A stretch of 64,000 nucleotides of DNA from Flavobacterium aquidurense. Lineage in GTDB: Bacteria > Bacteroidota > Bacteroidia > Flavobacteriales > Flavobacteriaceae. The stretch covers positions 372,001 to 436,000 of the forward strand of contig NZ_JRLF01000009.1 of assembly GCF_001404985.1 (NCBI RefSeq), given 5' to 3'. The notes below the pieces were generated by a model. That model saw nothing but the letters and a program-made list of their open reading frames with translations. It made no database searches and was not told where the DNA came from. Positions 26,921 to 35,141 of this stretch are shown here, in pieces (position 1 is the stretch's first letter; the number at the start of each line of letters is the position of its first letter). The position numbers and the translations under genes are program-made.

Positions 26921-28075
26921 ATGAAAAAAGTTTATTTACTGCTTACTTTAATTTCTGTTTCTGTCTTTTCGCAGAAAACATTCGACAACATCAAATCTGA
27001 AAAACTTGGTACAGAAAGAAGAATAACCATAGGTCTTCCCGAATCTTACGAAGCTAATCCTGAAAAAAAATATCCTGTTTTATATTTATTAGATGGAGAT
27101 TATTTATTCGACCCTTTTTCCGGAGCATTAAGTTATGGCTCATATTGGGGAGATTTGCCCGAAGTAATTATAATTGGTGTTCATCAAAATAAAAACGATG
27201 AACGTGAAGACGACACAACAATTGATCAAAATACCGGACTTCCGTTTGAAAAAGGAGCTGATTTTTTTGAATTTATTGGTGCGGAATTAGTTCCTTACAT
27301 CGAAAAAAAATACCGTACAACGCCATTTAGGATTATTGCCGGACATGATGTAACAGCAAGCTTTATTAATTTTTATTTATATAAAGAAAAGCCTCTTTTT
27401 AATGCTTATATTTCTTTTAGTCCTGAACTTGCAAATAAAATGGAAGTTAGAATTCCGGAGAAATTTGCAAAAGTAACGGAACCATTGTTTTATTACTTAT
27501 CTGTGGCTGACGGAGACAATAAAAAAATAAAAGAGCCTATCGAAAAATTAGACAGCAACATTAAAATTGCCAATAATCCGTTAGTCAATTATAAATATGA
27601 TTTATTTAAAGGCACAACACATTATACTGAGGTTTTACACGCAATCCCAAGTGCTTTATATCAAATATTTGAAGTTTACAGACCAATAAATTCTGCCGAA
27701 TACAACAACAAAATTGCTATTCTTGAAACAGGATATGCAGATTATCTGGAGAACAAATACAATGTTATGTCTAAAGTTATGGGAGTTCAGATTCCGGTAA
27801 GAATGAGTGATTTCAAAATCATAGAAACACTTATTTTGAAAAAGAATGCTTACGACGAATTAGGCAAAATGGCCGAAATTGGAAATGTAAACTATCCAAA
27901 AGCAATGTTAGGTGAATATGAATTAGGATTGATGTATGAAAAAATGGGGGATCCGAAAAGAGCATCAAAAAAATACCAAAATGCCTCGCAAATGGAGCCA
28001 ATTGGAGATTTGAACAAAGATCTGATGTATGAGAAAATCGACCAGATGAAAACACTTGAAAAAACTACTAAATAA
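26921..28075 (+). CDS. Secreted esterase-fold protein with Asp at the nucleophile position
   Basis: 384 aa. A signal peptide (MKKVYLLLTLISVSVFSQ) precedes a putative-esterase (PF00756-like) alpha/beta-hydrolase domain (about 20-260: YPVLYLLDGDYLF, EVIIIGVHQNKN, GTTHYTEVLHAIPSAL). A helical, TPR-like tail follows (about 300-375). Active members have G-H-S at the nucleophile elbow; here it reads AGHDVTASF, with Asp143 in place of Ser. Unless another residue acts, it should not be a standard esterase. It overlaps radA by one base (TAATG). Confidence 0.8.
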   Translation: MKKVYLLLTLISVSVFSQKTFDNIKSEKLGTERRITIGLPESYEANPEKKYPVLYLLDGDYLFDPFSGALSYGSYWGDLPEVIIIGVHQNKNDEREDDTTIDQNTGLPFEKGADFFEFIGAELVPYIEKKYRTTPFRIIAGHDVTASFINFYLYKEKPLFNAYISFSPELANKMEVRIPEKFAKVTEPLFYYLSVADGDNKKIKEPIEKLDSNIKIANNPLVNYKYDLFKGTTHYTEVLHAIPSALYQIFEVYRPINSAEYNNKIAILETGYADYLENKYNVMSKVMGVQIPVRMSDFKIIETLILKKNAYDELGKMAEIGNVNYPKAMLGEYELGLMYEKMGDPKRASKKYQNASQMEPIGDLNKDLMYEKIDQMKTLEKTTK

Positions 28076-29436
28076 TGTCAAAAGTTAAAACTTCCTTTTT
28101 TTGCCAAAACTGCGGAACCCAATATGCCAAATGGCAAGGGCAATGCAATGCGTGCAAGGAATGGAATACTATTGCTGAAGAAATTATTCAGAAACAAGAA
28201 AAAGTAGCCTGGAAAAGTGAACCAACCTCAGGCAGCAAAGCACCTCGCCCATTAAAAATTAACGAAATCGATTCGGCTCAGGAAATCCGAATGGACACTA
28301 CAGATGGTGAATTGAACCGTGTTTTGGGTGGCGGAATTGTTCCTGGATCTTTAATCCTTTTAGGAGGAGAACCCGGAATTGGAAAAAGCACACTTTTACT
28401 TCAAATCTCATTAAAACTACCTTACAAAACTTTATATGTTTCCGGTGAAGAAAGTCAGAAACAAATAAAAATGCGTGCCGAAAGAATAACGCCAAATAGC
28501 GATAATTGCTATATTTTGACGGAAACAAAAACGCAGAATATATTCAAGCAAATTGAAGCAATTCAGCCTGAAATTGTTATTATAGATTCTATCCAGACTT
28601 TACATACGGATTACATCGAATCAACTGCCGGAAGTATTTCTCAAATTAGAGAAACAACCGCTGAACTTATCAAATTTGCCAAAGAAACCAATATTCCGGT
28701 TATTTTAATTGGACATATTACAAAAGACGGTAATATCGCCGGACCAAAAATTCTGGAACATATGGTAGATACTGTCTTGCAATTTGAAGGCGATCGAAAT
28801 CACGTGTACCGAATTTTGCGTTCTCTAAAAAACCGTTTTGGTTCTACTGCCGAATTGGGAATTTATGAAATGCTGGGAAGCGGTTTACGAGAAGTAAGCA
28901 ATCCGTCAGAAATACTGATCTCACACAAAGACGAAGAAATGTCGGGAACTGCTATTGCCACAACCATGGAAGGTATGCGCCCGCTAATGATCGAAATACA
29001 ATCGCTTGTAAGTACGGCAGTTTACGGAACTCCACAAAGAAGCACAACAGGATATAATGCAAAAAGATTAAACATGATTCTGGCCGTTTTAGAAAAAAGA
29101 GCCGGATTTCGTTTAGGGGCAAAAGATGTCTTTTTGAATGTAACCGGAGGGATTTCTGTTGATGATCCTGCAATTGATTTAGCAGTTGTTGCCGCCATTT
29201 TATCATCAAACGAAGATATTCCGGTAACAAAAGGCTTTTGTTTTGCCGGCGAAGTAGGACTTTCCGGAGAAATTCGCCCTGTAAATCGCGTGGATCAACG
29301 CATTCAGGAAGCCGAAAAATTAGGTTTCACCACTATCTTTGTATCTAAGTACAACAAAATTGCCTTAAAAAATACCGGAATCAAGATTGAGCTTGTCGCT
29401 AAAATCGAAGATGTTGCCGGCATTCTTTTTGGGTAA
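28075..29436 (+). CDS. radA: DNA repair protein RadA
   Basis: 453 aa, full length. It is a RecA-like ATPase that promotes branch migration during homologous recombination. The order is: an N-terminal zinc finger (Cys10, 13, 24, 27), a Walker A loop GEPGIGKS (98-105), the RadA-specific SLKNRFG motif near residue 250, and a C-terminal Lon-protease-like domain (LNVTGGISVDDPAIDLAVVAAI). The ATG overlaps the stop of the preceding esterase-like gene, indicating translational coupling. Confidence 0.97.
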   Translation: MSKVKTSFFCQNCGTQYAKWQGQCNACKEWNTIAEEIIQKQEKVAWKSEPTSGSKAPRPLKINEIDSAQEIRMDTTDGELNRVLGGGIVPGSLILLGGEPGIGKSTLLLQISLKLPYKTLYVSGEESQKQIKMRAERITPNSDNCYILTETKTQNIFKQIEAIQPEIVIIDSIQTLHTDYIESTAGSISQIRETTAELIKFAKETNIPVILIGHITKDGNIAGPKILEHMVDTVLQFEGDRNHVYRILRSLKNRFGSTAELGIYEMLGSGLREVSNPSEILISHKDEEMSGTAIATTMEGMRPLMIEIQSLVSTAVYGTPQRSTTGYNAKRLNMILAVLEKRAGFRLGAKDVFLNVTGGISVDDPAIDLAVVAAILSSNEDIPVTKGFCFAGEVGLSGEIRPVNRVDQRIQEAEKLGFTTIFVSKYNKIALKNTGIKIELVAKIEDVAGILFG

Positions 29437-29456
29437 TTCTGTTATAATTTTACTTT

Positions 29457-31424
29457 ATGAAATTTCCAAAACAAAAAATATTCAAAGCACTAATAATACT
29501 TGTCACAGTATTGGTAGTGCTTTTTTTAGGTTTTTACTTTTTTCGTGATTCGCTTTTAAAACAAGCAATTGCAAAAGTAACCAACAAAATGAATACAGAA
29601 TATAACAGCACATTTTCTGTAAAATCAGCTACGTTTGACGGACTTAACGGAATTAAATTAACCAATGTGGTTTTAGTTCCCAAAAATGCTGATACACTTT
29701 GCAACATCGAAAAAATTGAAACCAGTATAAGTTTATCTAACTTATTAATTGGCGATGTCCAGATTGGAACTTTAAAAGTAAACAACGGTTATATTCAGTT
29801 AGTCAAAAAAGGAAATGTCCGTAATTTTGATGCTTTCCTAAAAAAGGATAAAACGGATACTGATAAAAACGAAAAACGCAAATACGCGACTTTTGCCTAT
29901 CGAATTATCTCAAAATTGCTGAATCTTGTTCCAACAGACATGAGATTAGAAAACCTGAATTTTAAGATTGATGATAATGGCAAAAAAACCTCTGTAGCAG
30001 TCAATAAACTTGTTTTAGACAACAAACAGCTCGAAACTAATCTTCATGTACAAAGCAAAGATTTTGATCAGCGCTGGAACATAAAAGGATTTGCCGACCC
30101 AAGAAATAAAAAAGCCGATATTCGTTTTTTCAACCTAGATACCGGAGCGATCCGCGTTCCCTATTTAGACGAACGCTACAACTTAAAAGCAAGTTTTGAT
30201 TCGATTCGCCTAAACGTTCAGAACATAGAAAAAGATGGCAGTGAATTGCATATTGATGGTTACACATCTATTACCAATTTAAAAATCAACCACCCAAAAA
30301 TTGCCAGCAAAGATGTAATCATTAAAAATGCACGTTTTGATTATCGCTTTTTATTGGGAGATGATTTTATCTCTATTGACAGCACTTCGAGCATGCAACT
30401 GAACAAGATAAAAGTAAAACCTTATATCTCGTATAGTACAGAAAAGGATACGATTTATACTTTGAAAGTCAATATTCCTAAAATGCAGGCACAGGACTTT
30501 ATTGTTTCTTTACCTGACGGATTGTTTACACATTTTCAGGGAATGGAAGCAACGGGAAATTTTGACTATAAACTGGATTTTAAATTCAATAAAAACAAAC
30601 CAAATACGTTAGTTTTTGACAGTAAACTGAATAAAGAAGATTTAAAAATCACTAAATACGGTGAAGCTGATCTTAACAAGCTCAATGGAGAATTTGTTTA
30701 TCGTGCGATTATTCAAAATGTTTTGCAACGTCCCGTTTTGGTTGGAAATGGCAATCCTAATTATACGCCATTAGACCAGATTTCGCCTTATTTACGAAAA
30801 TGTGTTCTTACAACTGAAGATCCTTCTTTTTTCTCGCATCGCGGATTTATAAATGAAGCCTTCAAACAATCTATTCTGAAGAATATCAGAACCAAAAAAT
30901 TCTCGCGTGGCGCCAGTACTATAAGCATGCAATTGATTAAAAATGTCTTTTTGACTCGCGAAAAAACACTTTCTCGTAAGCTGGAAGAAATTCTACTGGT
31001 TTATATCCTCGAGAACAATCGTGTAGTAAGCAAAGAAAGAATGCTCGAAGTATATTTTAACATTATAGAATGGGGACCAAATGTATACGGAATTGGCGAA
31101 GCAAGTCATTTCTATTTTCAAAAAAGCCCTTCAAACCTGAGCTTAAATGAATGTTTATTTCTGGCAACGATTATCCCAAAACCAAGAAAATTCATGTATC
31201 AGTTTAACGATCAGGGAAATTTGAAAGACTTCGCAGTACAAAATCAAAAGTTTTTAAGCAACTTAATGTTACGTCGTGGCGTTTTGGTTTCTGAAGATAC
31301 TATTGGCGGACTTTCTCCGGTTTACATCTCAGGAAGTGCGCGTTCATTAATACGAATTAAAGCTCCGGATTCAACAGCAATTCCAACAGATTCTTTAGCT
31401 ATTGGTGAAGAATTTGATTTGTAA
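29457..31424 (+). CDS. GT51 peptidoglycan transglycosylase with AsmA-like N-terminal half
   Basis: 655 aa. One N-terminal transmembrane segment (about 10-28) is followed by about 400 residues resembling AsmA-type beta repeats (FDGLNGIKLTNVVLVPKNADT, DLKITKYGEADLNKLNGEF). A glycosyltransferase-51 domain comes next, with TTEDPSFFSHRGF (catalytic Glu), RGASTISMQLIKN and LEVYFNIIEWGPNVYGIGEAS. GT51 enzymes polymerise glycan strands from lipid II. There is no transpeptidase domain, so it is monofunctional like MtgA, but more than twice as long. Confidence 0.9.
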   Translation: MKFPKQKIFKALIILVTVLVVLFLGFYFFRDSLLKQAIAKVTNKMNTEYNSTFSVKSATFDGLNGIKLTNVVLVPKNADTLCNIEKIETSISLSNLLIGDVQIGTLKVNNGYIQLVKKGNVRNFDAFLKKDKTDTDKNEKRKYATFAYRIISKLLNLVPTDMRLENLNFKIDDNGKKTSVAVNKLVLDNKQLETNLHVQSKDFDQRWNIKGFADPRNKKADIRFFNLDTGAIRVPYLDERYNLKASFDSIRLNVQNIEKDGSELHIDGYTSITNLKINHPKIASKDVIIKNARFDYRFLLGDDFISIDSTSSMQLNKIKVKPYISYSTEKDTIYTLKVNIPKMQAQDFIVSLPDGLFTHFQGMEATGNFDYKLDFKFNKNKPNTLVFDSKLNKEDLKITKYGEADLNKLNGEFVYRAIIQNVLQRPVLVGNGNPNYTPLDQISPYLRKCVLTTEDPSFFSHRGFINEAFKQSILKNIRTKKFSRGASTISMQLIKNVFLTREKTLSRKLEEILLVYILENNRVVSKERMLEVYFNIIEWGPNVYGIGEASHFYFQKSPSNLSLNECLFLATIIPKPRKFMYQFNDQGNLKDFAVQNQKFLSNLMLRRGVLVSEDTIGGLSPVYISGSARSLIRIKAPDSTAIPTDSLAIGEEFDL

Positions 31425-31463
31425 ACACGAATTAGACTAACTATCCCAAATTATTTACATAAA

Positions 31464-31512
31464 AAATTCCACAAACTTTCACATTATGAATTAGTGAAAA
31501 TTTGTGGAATTC
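31464..31512. terminator. Bidirectional terminator between convergent genes
   Basis: AATTCCACAAA-TTTCAC pairs with GTGAAA-TTTGTGGAATT, a long stem with small bulges followed by T-rich sequence on both sides. It separates the transglycosylase gene from the convergent aldo/keto reductase gene. Confidence 0.8.
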
Positions 31513-31533
31513 TTGTTTATTTTTTAAATCTGA

Positions 31534-32571
31534 TTAAGGCGCAGGATCAGGAATTATTGCCTGAACCGCTGCGATCTCAGTTAGAATTTCTTTTGATAAA
31601 AACACATCAATTGTATCGATGTTCTCTTTTAGCTGTTCCATTGTGGTTGCACCAATAATTGCACTTGTCAAAAATGGCTGCTGCAATACAAATCCCATTG
31701 CAAGCTCTGTTAATGTCAAACCATGTTTTTTAGCAATTTCTTGATACAATCTTGTTGCCTGTGTACATTGATCACTATTGTAACGTGTATATTGTGGAAA
31801 AAGATTAATTCTCGCATTTGGGTGTGCTTCTCCTGTTAAAAACTTACCGGTTAAAACACCAAAAGCAAGAGGAGAATAAGCAAGTAAACCTACATTTTCA
31901 TATTTCGACACTTCGGCTGAACCTACTTCAAAAAGACGATTTAATAAATTATACGGATTTTGAACGGTCTTGATTCTTGGCAGATTGTTGTATTTACTTT
32001 CTTCCAGAAAACGCATCATTCCCCAGGCATTTTCGTTAGAAACGCCAATATGTTTTATTTTACCTTCTTTAATTAGCCCGTCAAAAGTTTCGAGGACTTC
32101 CCTAAAATTATCTTCCCATTGAGAATCGTAATCTTTAAAACCGCGCTGACCAAAATAATTTGTTTCTCTTTCCGGCCAATGCATTTGATATAAATCGATA
32201 TAATCTGTCTGAAGACGCTTTAAGCTATTTTCAAGGGCATATTTAATACTTTCCGGAGAAAAATCTACTTTCTCACGCATATAAGTAAAATTTGGGTTTG
32301 GACCTGCGATTTTAGAAGCTAAAACGACTTTGTCCCGATTTCCTGATTTCTTAAACCAGCTTCCTATAATTTTCTCGGTGCTTCCGTAAGTTGCTTCTTT
32401 TGCCGGAACAGAATACATCTCGGCAGTATCAAAAAAATTGATACCTCTCTCAAGTGCATAATCCATTTGTTGATGTCCTTCGGCTTCGGTATTTTGTTGC
32501 CCGAAAGTCATTGTTCCGAGATTTATTTTACTAACTTTTATATCCGTGTTGGGTAGTGTCGTGTATTTCAT
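31534..32571 (-). CDS. NADP(H)-dependent aldo/keto reductase (Tas-like)
   Basis: 345 aa. The (beta/alpha)8 aldo/keto reductase signatures are visible, with the catalytic tetrad Asp48, Tyr53 (FFDTAEMYSVPAKEATYGSTE), Lys87 (VLASKIAGP) and His131 (DLYQMHWPE). The insert after the Tyr and the overall length match the Tas/YghZ-type branch. It reduces aldehydes or ketones with NADPH; the substrate is unknown. It is a single gene with its own promoter. Confidence 0.92.
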   Translation of the reverse strand: MKYTTLPNTDIKVSKINLGTMTFGQQNTEAEGHQQMDYALERGINFFDTAEMYSVPAKEATYGSTEKIIGSWFKKSGNRDKVVLASKIAGPNPNFTYMREKVDFSPESIKYALENSLKRLQTDYIDLYQMHWPERETNYFGQRGFKDYDSQWEDNFREVLETFDGLIKEGKIKHIGVSNENAWGMMRFLEESKYNNLPRIKTVQNPYNLLNRLFEVGSAEVSKYENVGLLAYSPLAFGVLTGKFLTGEAHPNARINLFPQYTRYNSDQCTQATRLYQEIAKKHGLTLTELAMGFVLQQPFLTSAIIGATTMEQLKENIDTIDVFLSKEILTEIAAVQAIIPDPAP

Positions 32572-32635
32572 TTCTTTTTGAGTTGCTAAGTTCCTGTGCT
32601 GAGTTACTAAGATAACAGCTTTTAATTATAAAACT

Positions 32636-32643
32636 CAAAGATA
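32636..32643 (-). promoter_or_regulatory. Promoter of the aldo/keto reductase gene
   Basis: Minus-strand TATCTTTG matches TAnnTTTG exactly, about 65 nt before the start codon at 32571. Confidence 0.5.
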
Positions 32644-32727
32644 CGACGGGATTTTTCAAATGAAAATTGTACAAAAGTTAAAAAAAGGATAAGAATTTAT
32701 ATTAAATTTCAAGCGAAGTGGTATGTT

Positions 32728-33022
32728 TCTCTAATACAAATGTCACCCCGTTGGGGACTTCTCTAAAAAATGGTTTTTCTATAAATATGTAGTCCCGTTG
32801 GGACTTAAATTGAATTCAATTTAGATTTTAAAATCGTAACTAATTTCTAATATAGCTCCAGAGGAGCGATATATTGATAGTAATCATTAAAAGTCCGGCA
32901 CTAAAGCTCCAGCGGAGCGGCATATTTATCTAATATACATGTCACCCCGCCGGGGCTTTGCTGAAAAAATGGTATTTTCTATAAATATATCGTCCCGCCG
33001 GGACTTAAATTGAATTCAATTT
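32728..33022. repeat. Twin-palindrome repeat, two direct copies plus two small palindromes
   Basis: Copy A (32728-32822) and copy B (32927-33022) are about 95 nt each and over 80 percent alike. Each has a first palindrome (CACCCCGTTGGGG in A, CACCCCGCCGGGG in B), a spacer ending TATAAATAT, a second palindrome (GTCCCGTTGGGAC, GTCCCGCCGGGAC) and a shared tail TTAAATTGAATTCAATTT. Between them lie GCTCCAGAGGAGC and GCTCCAGCGGAGC. This fills most of the 530-nt gap between the reductase and OmpA genes. Confidence 0.75.
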
Positions 33023-33103
33023 GGTTTTACAAAAAAAAGGTCCAAAGTAAAACTTTAAACCTTTTGATCTTTAAAAAACTCTGAGCCTTTGAACCTCAGT
33101 CCC

Positions 33104-34048
33104 TTAGTTTATACTATTAAGCATTTCGGCGATTTCATCTAATCTTGGTGTTAAGATGATTTCGATTCTACGGTTTTTTGCTTTTCCTTCAGGAGTTGCA
33201 TTGCTTGCAAGCGGAGAAAATTCGCTGCGACCTGCTGCTGTTAGTTTTTGTTTGTTGATTTTAGCATTCTCACTTAAGATATTTACAATTGCTGTAGCTC
33301 TTTTAGTTGATAAATCCCAGTTGTTTGCAATTGGTCCTGAACCTGCATAAGGATCATCATCTGTATGACCTTCGATAAGAACTGAAAGATCCGGATTATC
33401 ACCTAATACTTTTCCAAGTTCTACAACAGCTTTTCTTCCTTCTACACCAACGGCCCAGCTTCCTGAGTTAAAAAGCAGTTTGTTTTCCATAGAAACATAT
33501 ACTTTTCCGTTTTTCTGTTCTACTGTCAGACCTTTACCTTCAAATCCGTTTAAGGCTTTAGATAATGTTTCTTTTAGTTTGCGCATTGCTTCTTCTTTTG
33601 CTGCAATCATGGCTTCAAGTTCATTTAGGCGACTTGCTGTTTTATCAAGGCGTGCTTGTTCATCGGCCAGTTTTTTAGATTTTGCTTCTAGTTGAGCGAG
33701 CAATTCGCGATTTTTAGCCATATTGCTTTCTAATGCATCGTTGCTGTTTTTCTCTAATGCATTATAAGAATCCTGCAATACCTTATATTTTTTTTGCTGA
33801 GCAGCAAGATCTGCTTTTTGTTTTTCGAGATCAGATTTTGTTGCATTTAAATCTTTTGTTAATGCATCGCGATCTAATTCCAGTTGATTTTTTGATTTTT
33901 GCAAATCGGCATTTTGATCTGCAATAGAACGGTTTTCTTTTTTAAGATCTGAATATTTTGTTTCAAGATCGTTGTAAATTTTCTTGGATACGCATGAAGT
34001 CATAGACAAGGCTAAAACTAGTAATCCGATGGAGGCCTTTTTAATCAT
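33104..34048 (-). CDS. OmpA-family lipoprotein with coiled-coil stalk
   Basis: 314 aa. The lipoprotein signal (MIKKASIGLLVLALSMTSC) is followed by a long heptad-rich coiled coil (about 25-165, LKKENRSIADQNADLQKSKN). A C-terminal OmpA domain follows (about 185-305: LLFNSGSWAVGVEGR, VLIEGHTDDDP, LSTKRATAIVNIL, AAGRSEFSPLASN, KNRRIEIIL). OmpA domains bind peptidoglycan, so it should tether the outer membrane to the cell wall across the periplasm. Confidence 0.92.
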   Translation of the reverse strand: MIKKASIGLLVLALSMTSCVSKKIYNDLETKYSDLKKENRSIADQNADLQKSKNQLELDRDALTKDLNATKSDLEKQKADLAAQQKKYKVLQDSYNALEKNSNDALESNMAKNRELLAQLEAKSKKLADEQARLDKTASRLNELEAMIAAKEEAMRKLKETLSKALNGFEGKGLTVEQKNGKVYVSMENKLLFNSGSWAVGVEGRKAVVELGKVLGDNPDLSVLIEGHTDDDPYAGSGPIANNWDLSTKRATAIVNILSENAKINKQKLTAAGRSEFSPLASNATPEGKAKNRRIEIILTPRLDEIAEMLNSIN

Positions 34049-34109
34049 ATTACTTTTTGGTTTTTATTTTTGGGGAACATTAATAATTCAAAAATTTCTT
34101 GTTTAAAGA

Positions 34110-34196
34110 AGAGCTCTAGCCCTGATGGGAACGGCATCCTTTTGTGATGGGGTTCACCACAAAAGATATAGTGAACAGCAGGAAATAGCTCCGGAG
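34110..34196. repeat. Flavobacterial intergenic element (CTAGCCC...ATCCTTTT type), copy 1
   Basis: CTCTAGCCCTGATGGGAACG, GCATCCTTTTGTG, CACAAAAGAT and AAATAGCTCC appear in order, with TTTTGTG and CACAAAA forming a hairpin. The same ordered words occur at 61378-61490, so it is a dispersed element lying in the gap before the OmpA gene. Confidence 0.5.
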
Positions 34197-34262
34197 AATT
34201 AAAACTCTAACTGTAACGCCACTTTTAAACAGCTATTCCTTCAACAAGAACAATACCAAACT

Positions 34263-35024
34263 TTACTCGATTTCGACTAAAACAGGACAATGATCTGAAT
34301 GTACGGCATCCGGAAGGATAACAGCGCGTTTGAGTTTGTGCTGCAAAGAATCGCTTACCAGATTATAATCGATACGCCAGCCTTTGTTATTTCCTCTGGC
34401 TCCGGCGCGGTAGCTCCACCATGAATAATGATGCGGATCTTTGTTGAAATGACGGAAACTGTCGATAAAACCTGATTTCATAAAACCATCCAGCCAGGCA
34501 CGTTCAGCAGGTAAAAATCCTGAAACAGTTTTATTACGAACCGGATCATGAATGTCGATTGCTTCATGGCAAATGTTATAATCTCCACAAATAATCAGAT
34601 TAGGAATCGTTAGTTTTAACTCATTTACATAGGTTTGAAAGTCATCCATAAACATAAATTTATGATCTAACCTTTCGATATTGGTTCCTGACGGAAGGTA
34701 TAAACTCATTACAGAACAATCGTCGAAATCAGCACGAAGGTTACGACCTTCAAAATCCATGTGCTGAATTCCGGTTCCGTAAAAGACATTATTGGGTTTT
34801 ATTTTTGATAAGATAGCCACGCCACTATATCCTTTTTTGGTGGCAGGATAATAATATTGATACGGATAACCCGCAGCGGTAATATCATTTACCGGAATTT
34901 GTTCCTCTGTGGCTTTTATTTCCTGAAGACAAATAACATCAGGATTAGCTTGTTGCAGCCATTCGATAAAGCCTTTAGCTATTGCGGCACGTATTCCGTT
35001 TACATTATAAGAAATAATTTTCAT
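34263..35024 (-). CDS. xthA: Exodeoxyribonuclease III (AP endonuclease)
   Basis: 253 aa, the normal length. It repairs abasic sites and trims 3' ends in base-excision repair. The family motifs are MKIISYNVNGIRAA, LQEIKA (metal-binding Glu35), GDYNICHEAIDIHDP, the WWSYRAGARGNNKGWRIDY block and SDHCPV with the catalytic Asp/His near residues 244-245. It is divergent from the olsF-like gene. Confidence 0.96.
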   Translation of the reverse strand: MKIISYNVNGIRAAIAKGFIEWLQQANPDVICLQEIKATEEQIPVNDITAAGYPYQYYYPATKKGYSGVAILSKIKPNNVFYGTGIQHMDFEGRNLRADFDDCSVMSLYLPSGTNIERLDHKFMFMDDFQTYVNELKLTIPNLIICGDYNICHEAIDIHDPVRNKTVSGFLPAERAWLDGFMKSGFIDSFRHFNKDPHHYSWWSYRAGARGNNKGWRIDYNLVSDSLQHKLKRAVILPDAVHSDHCPVLVEIE

Positions 35025-35103
35025 CAGCGTTTTTTTAGGATTCCAAATGTAATAAAAATGTGGAAAGTTTGTGTTTGAATCAACGAAAAGTAGACTTTTT
35101 TGT

Positions 35104-35111
35104 TATCTTTG
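35104..35111 (+). promoter_or_regulatory. Promoter of the olsF-like gene
   Basis: TATCTTTG matches TAnnTTTG exactly, 30 nt before the ATG at 35142. A TTG at 35075-35077 is slightly farther upstream than the usual -33 position. Confidence 0.6.
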
Positions 35112-35141
35112 TTCGCTGCTCTAATAAATTAAAAATAGTAC

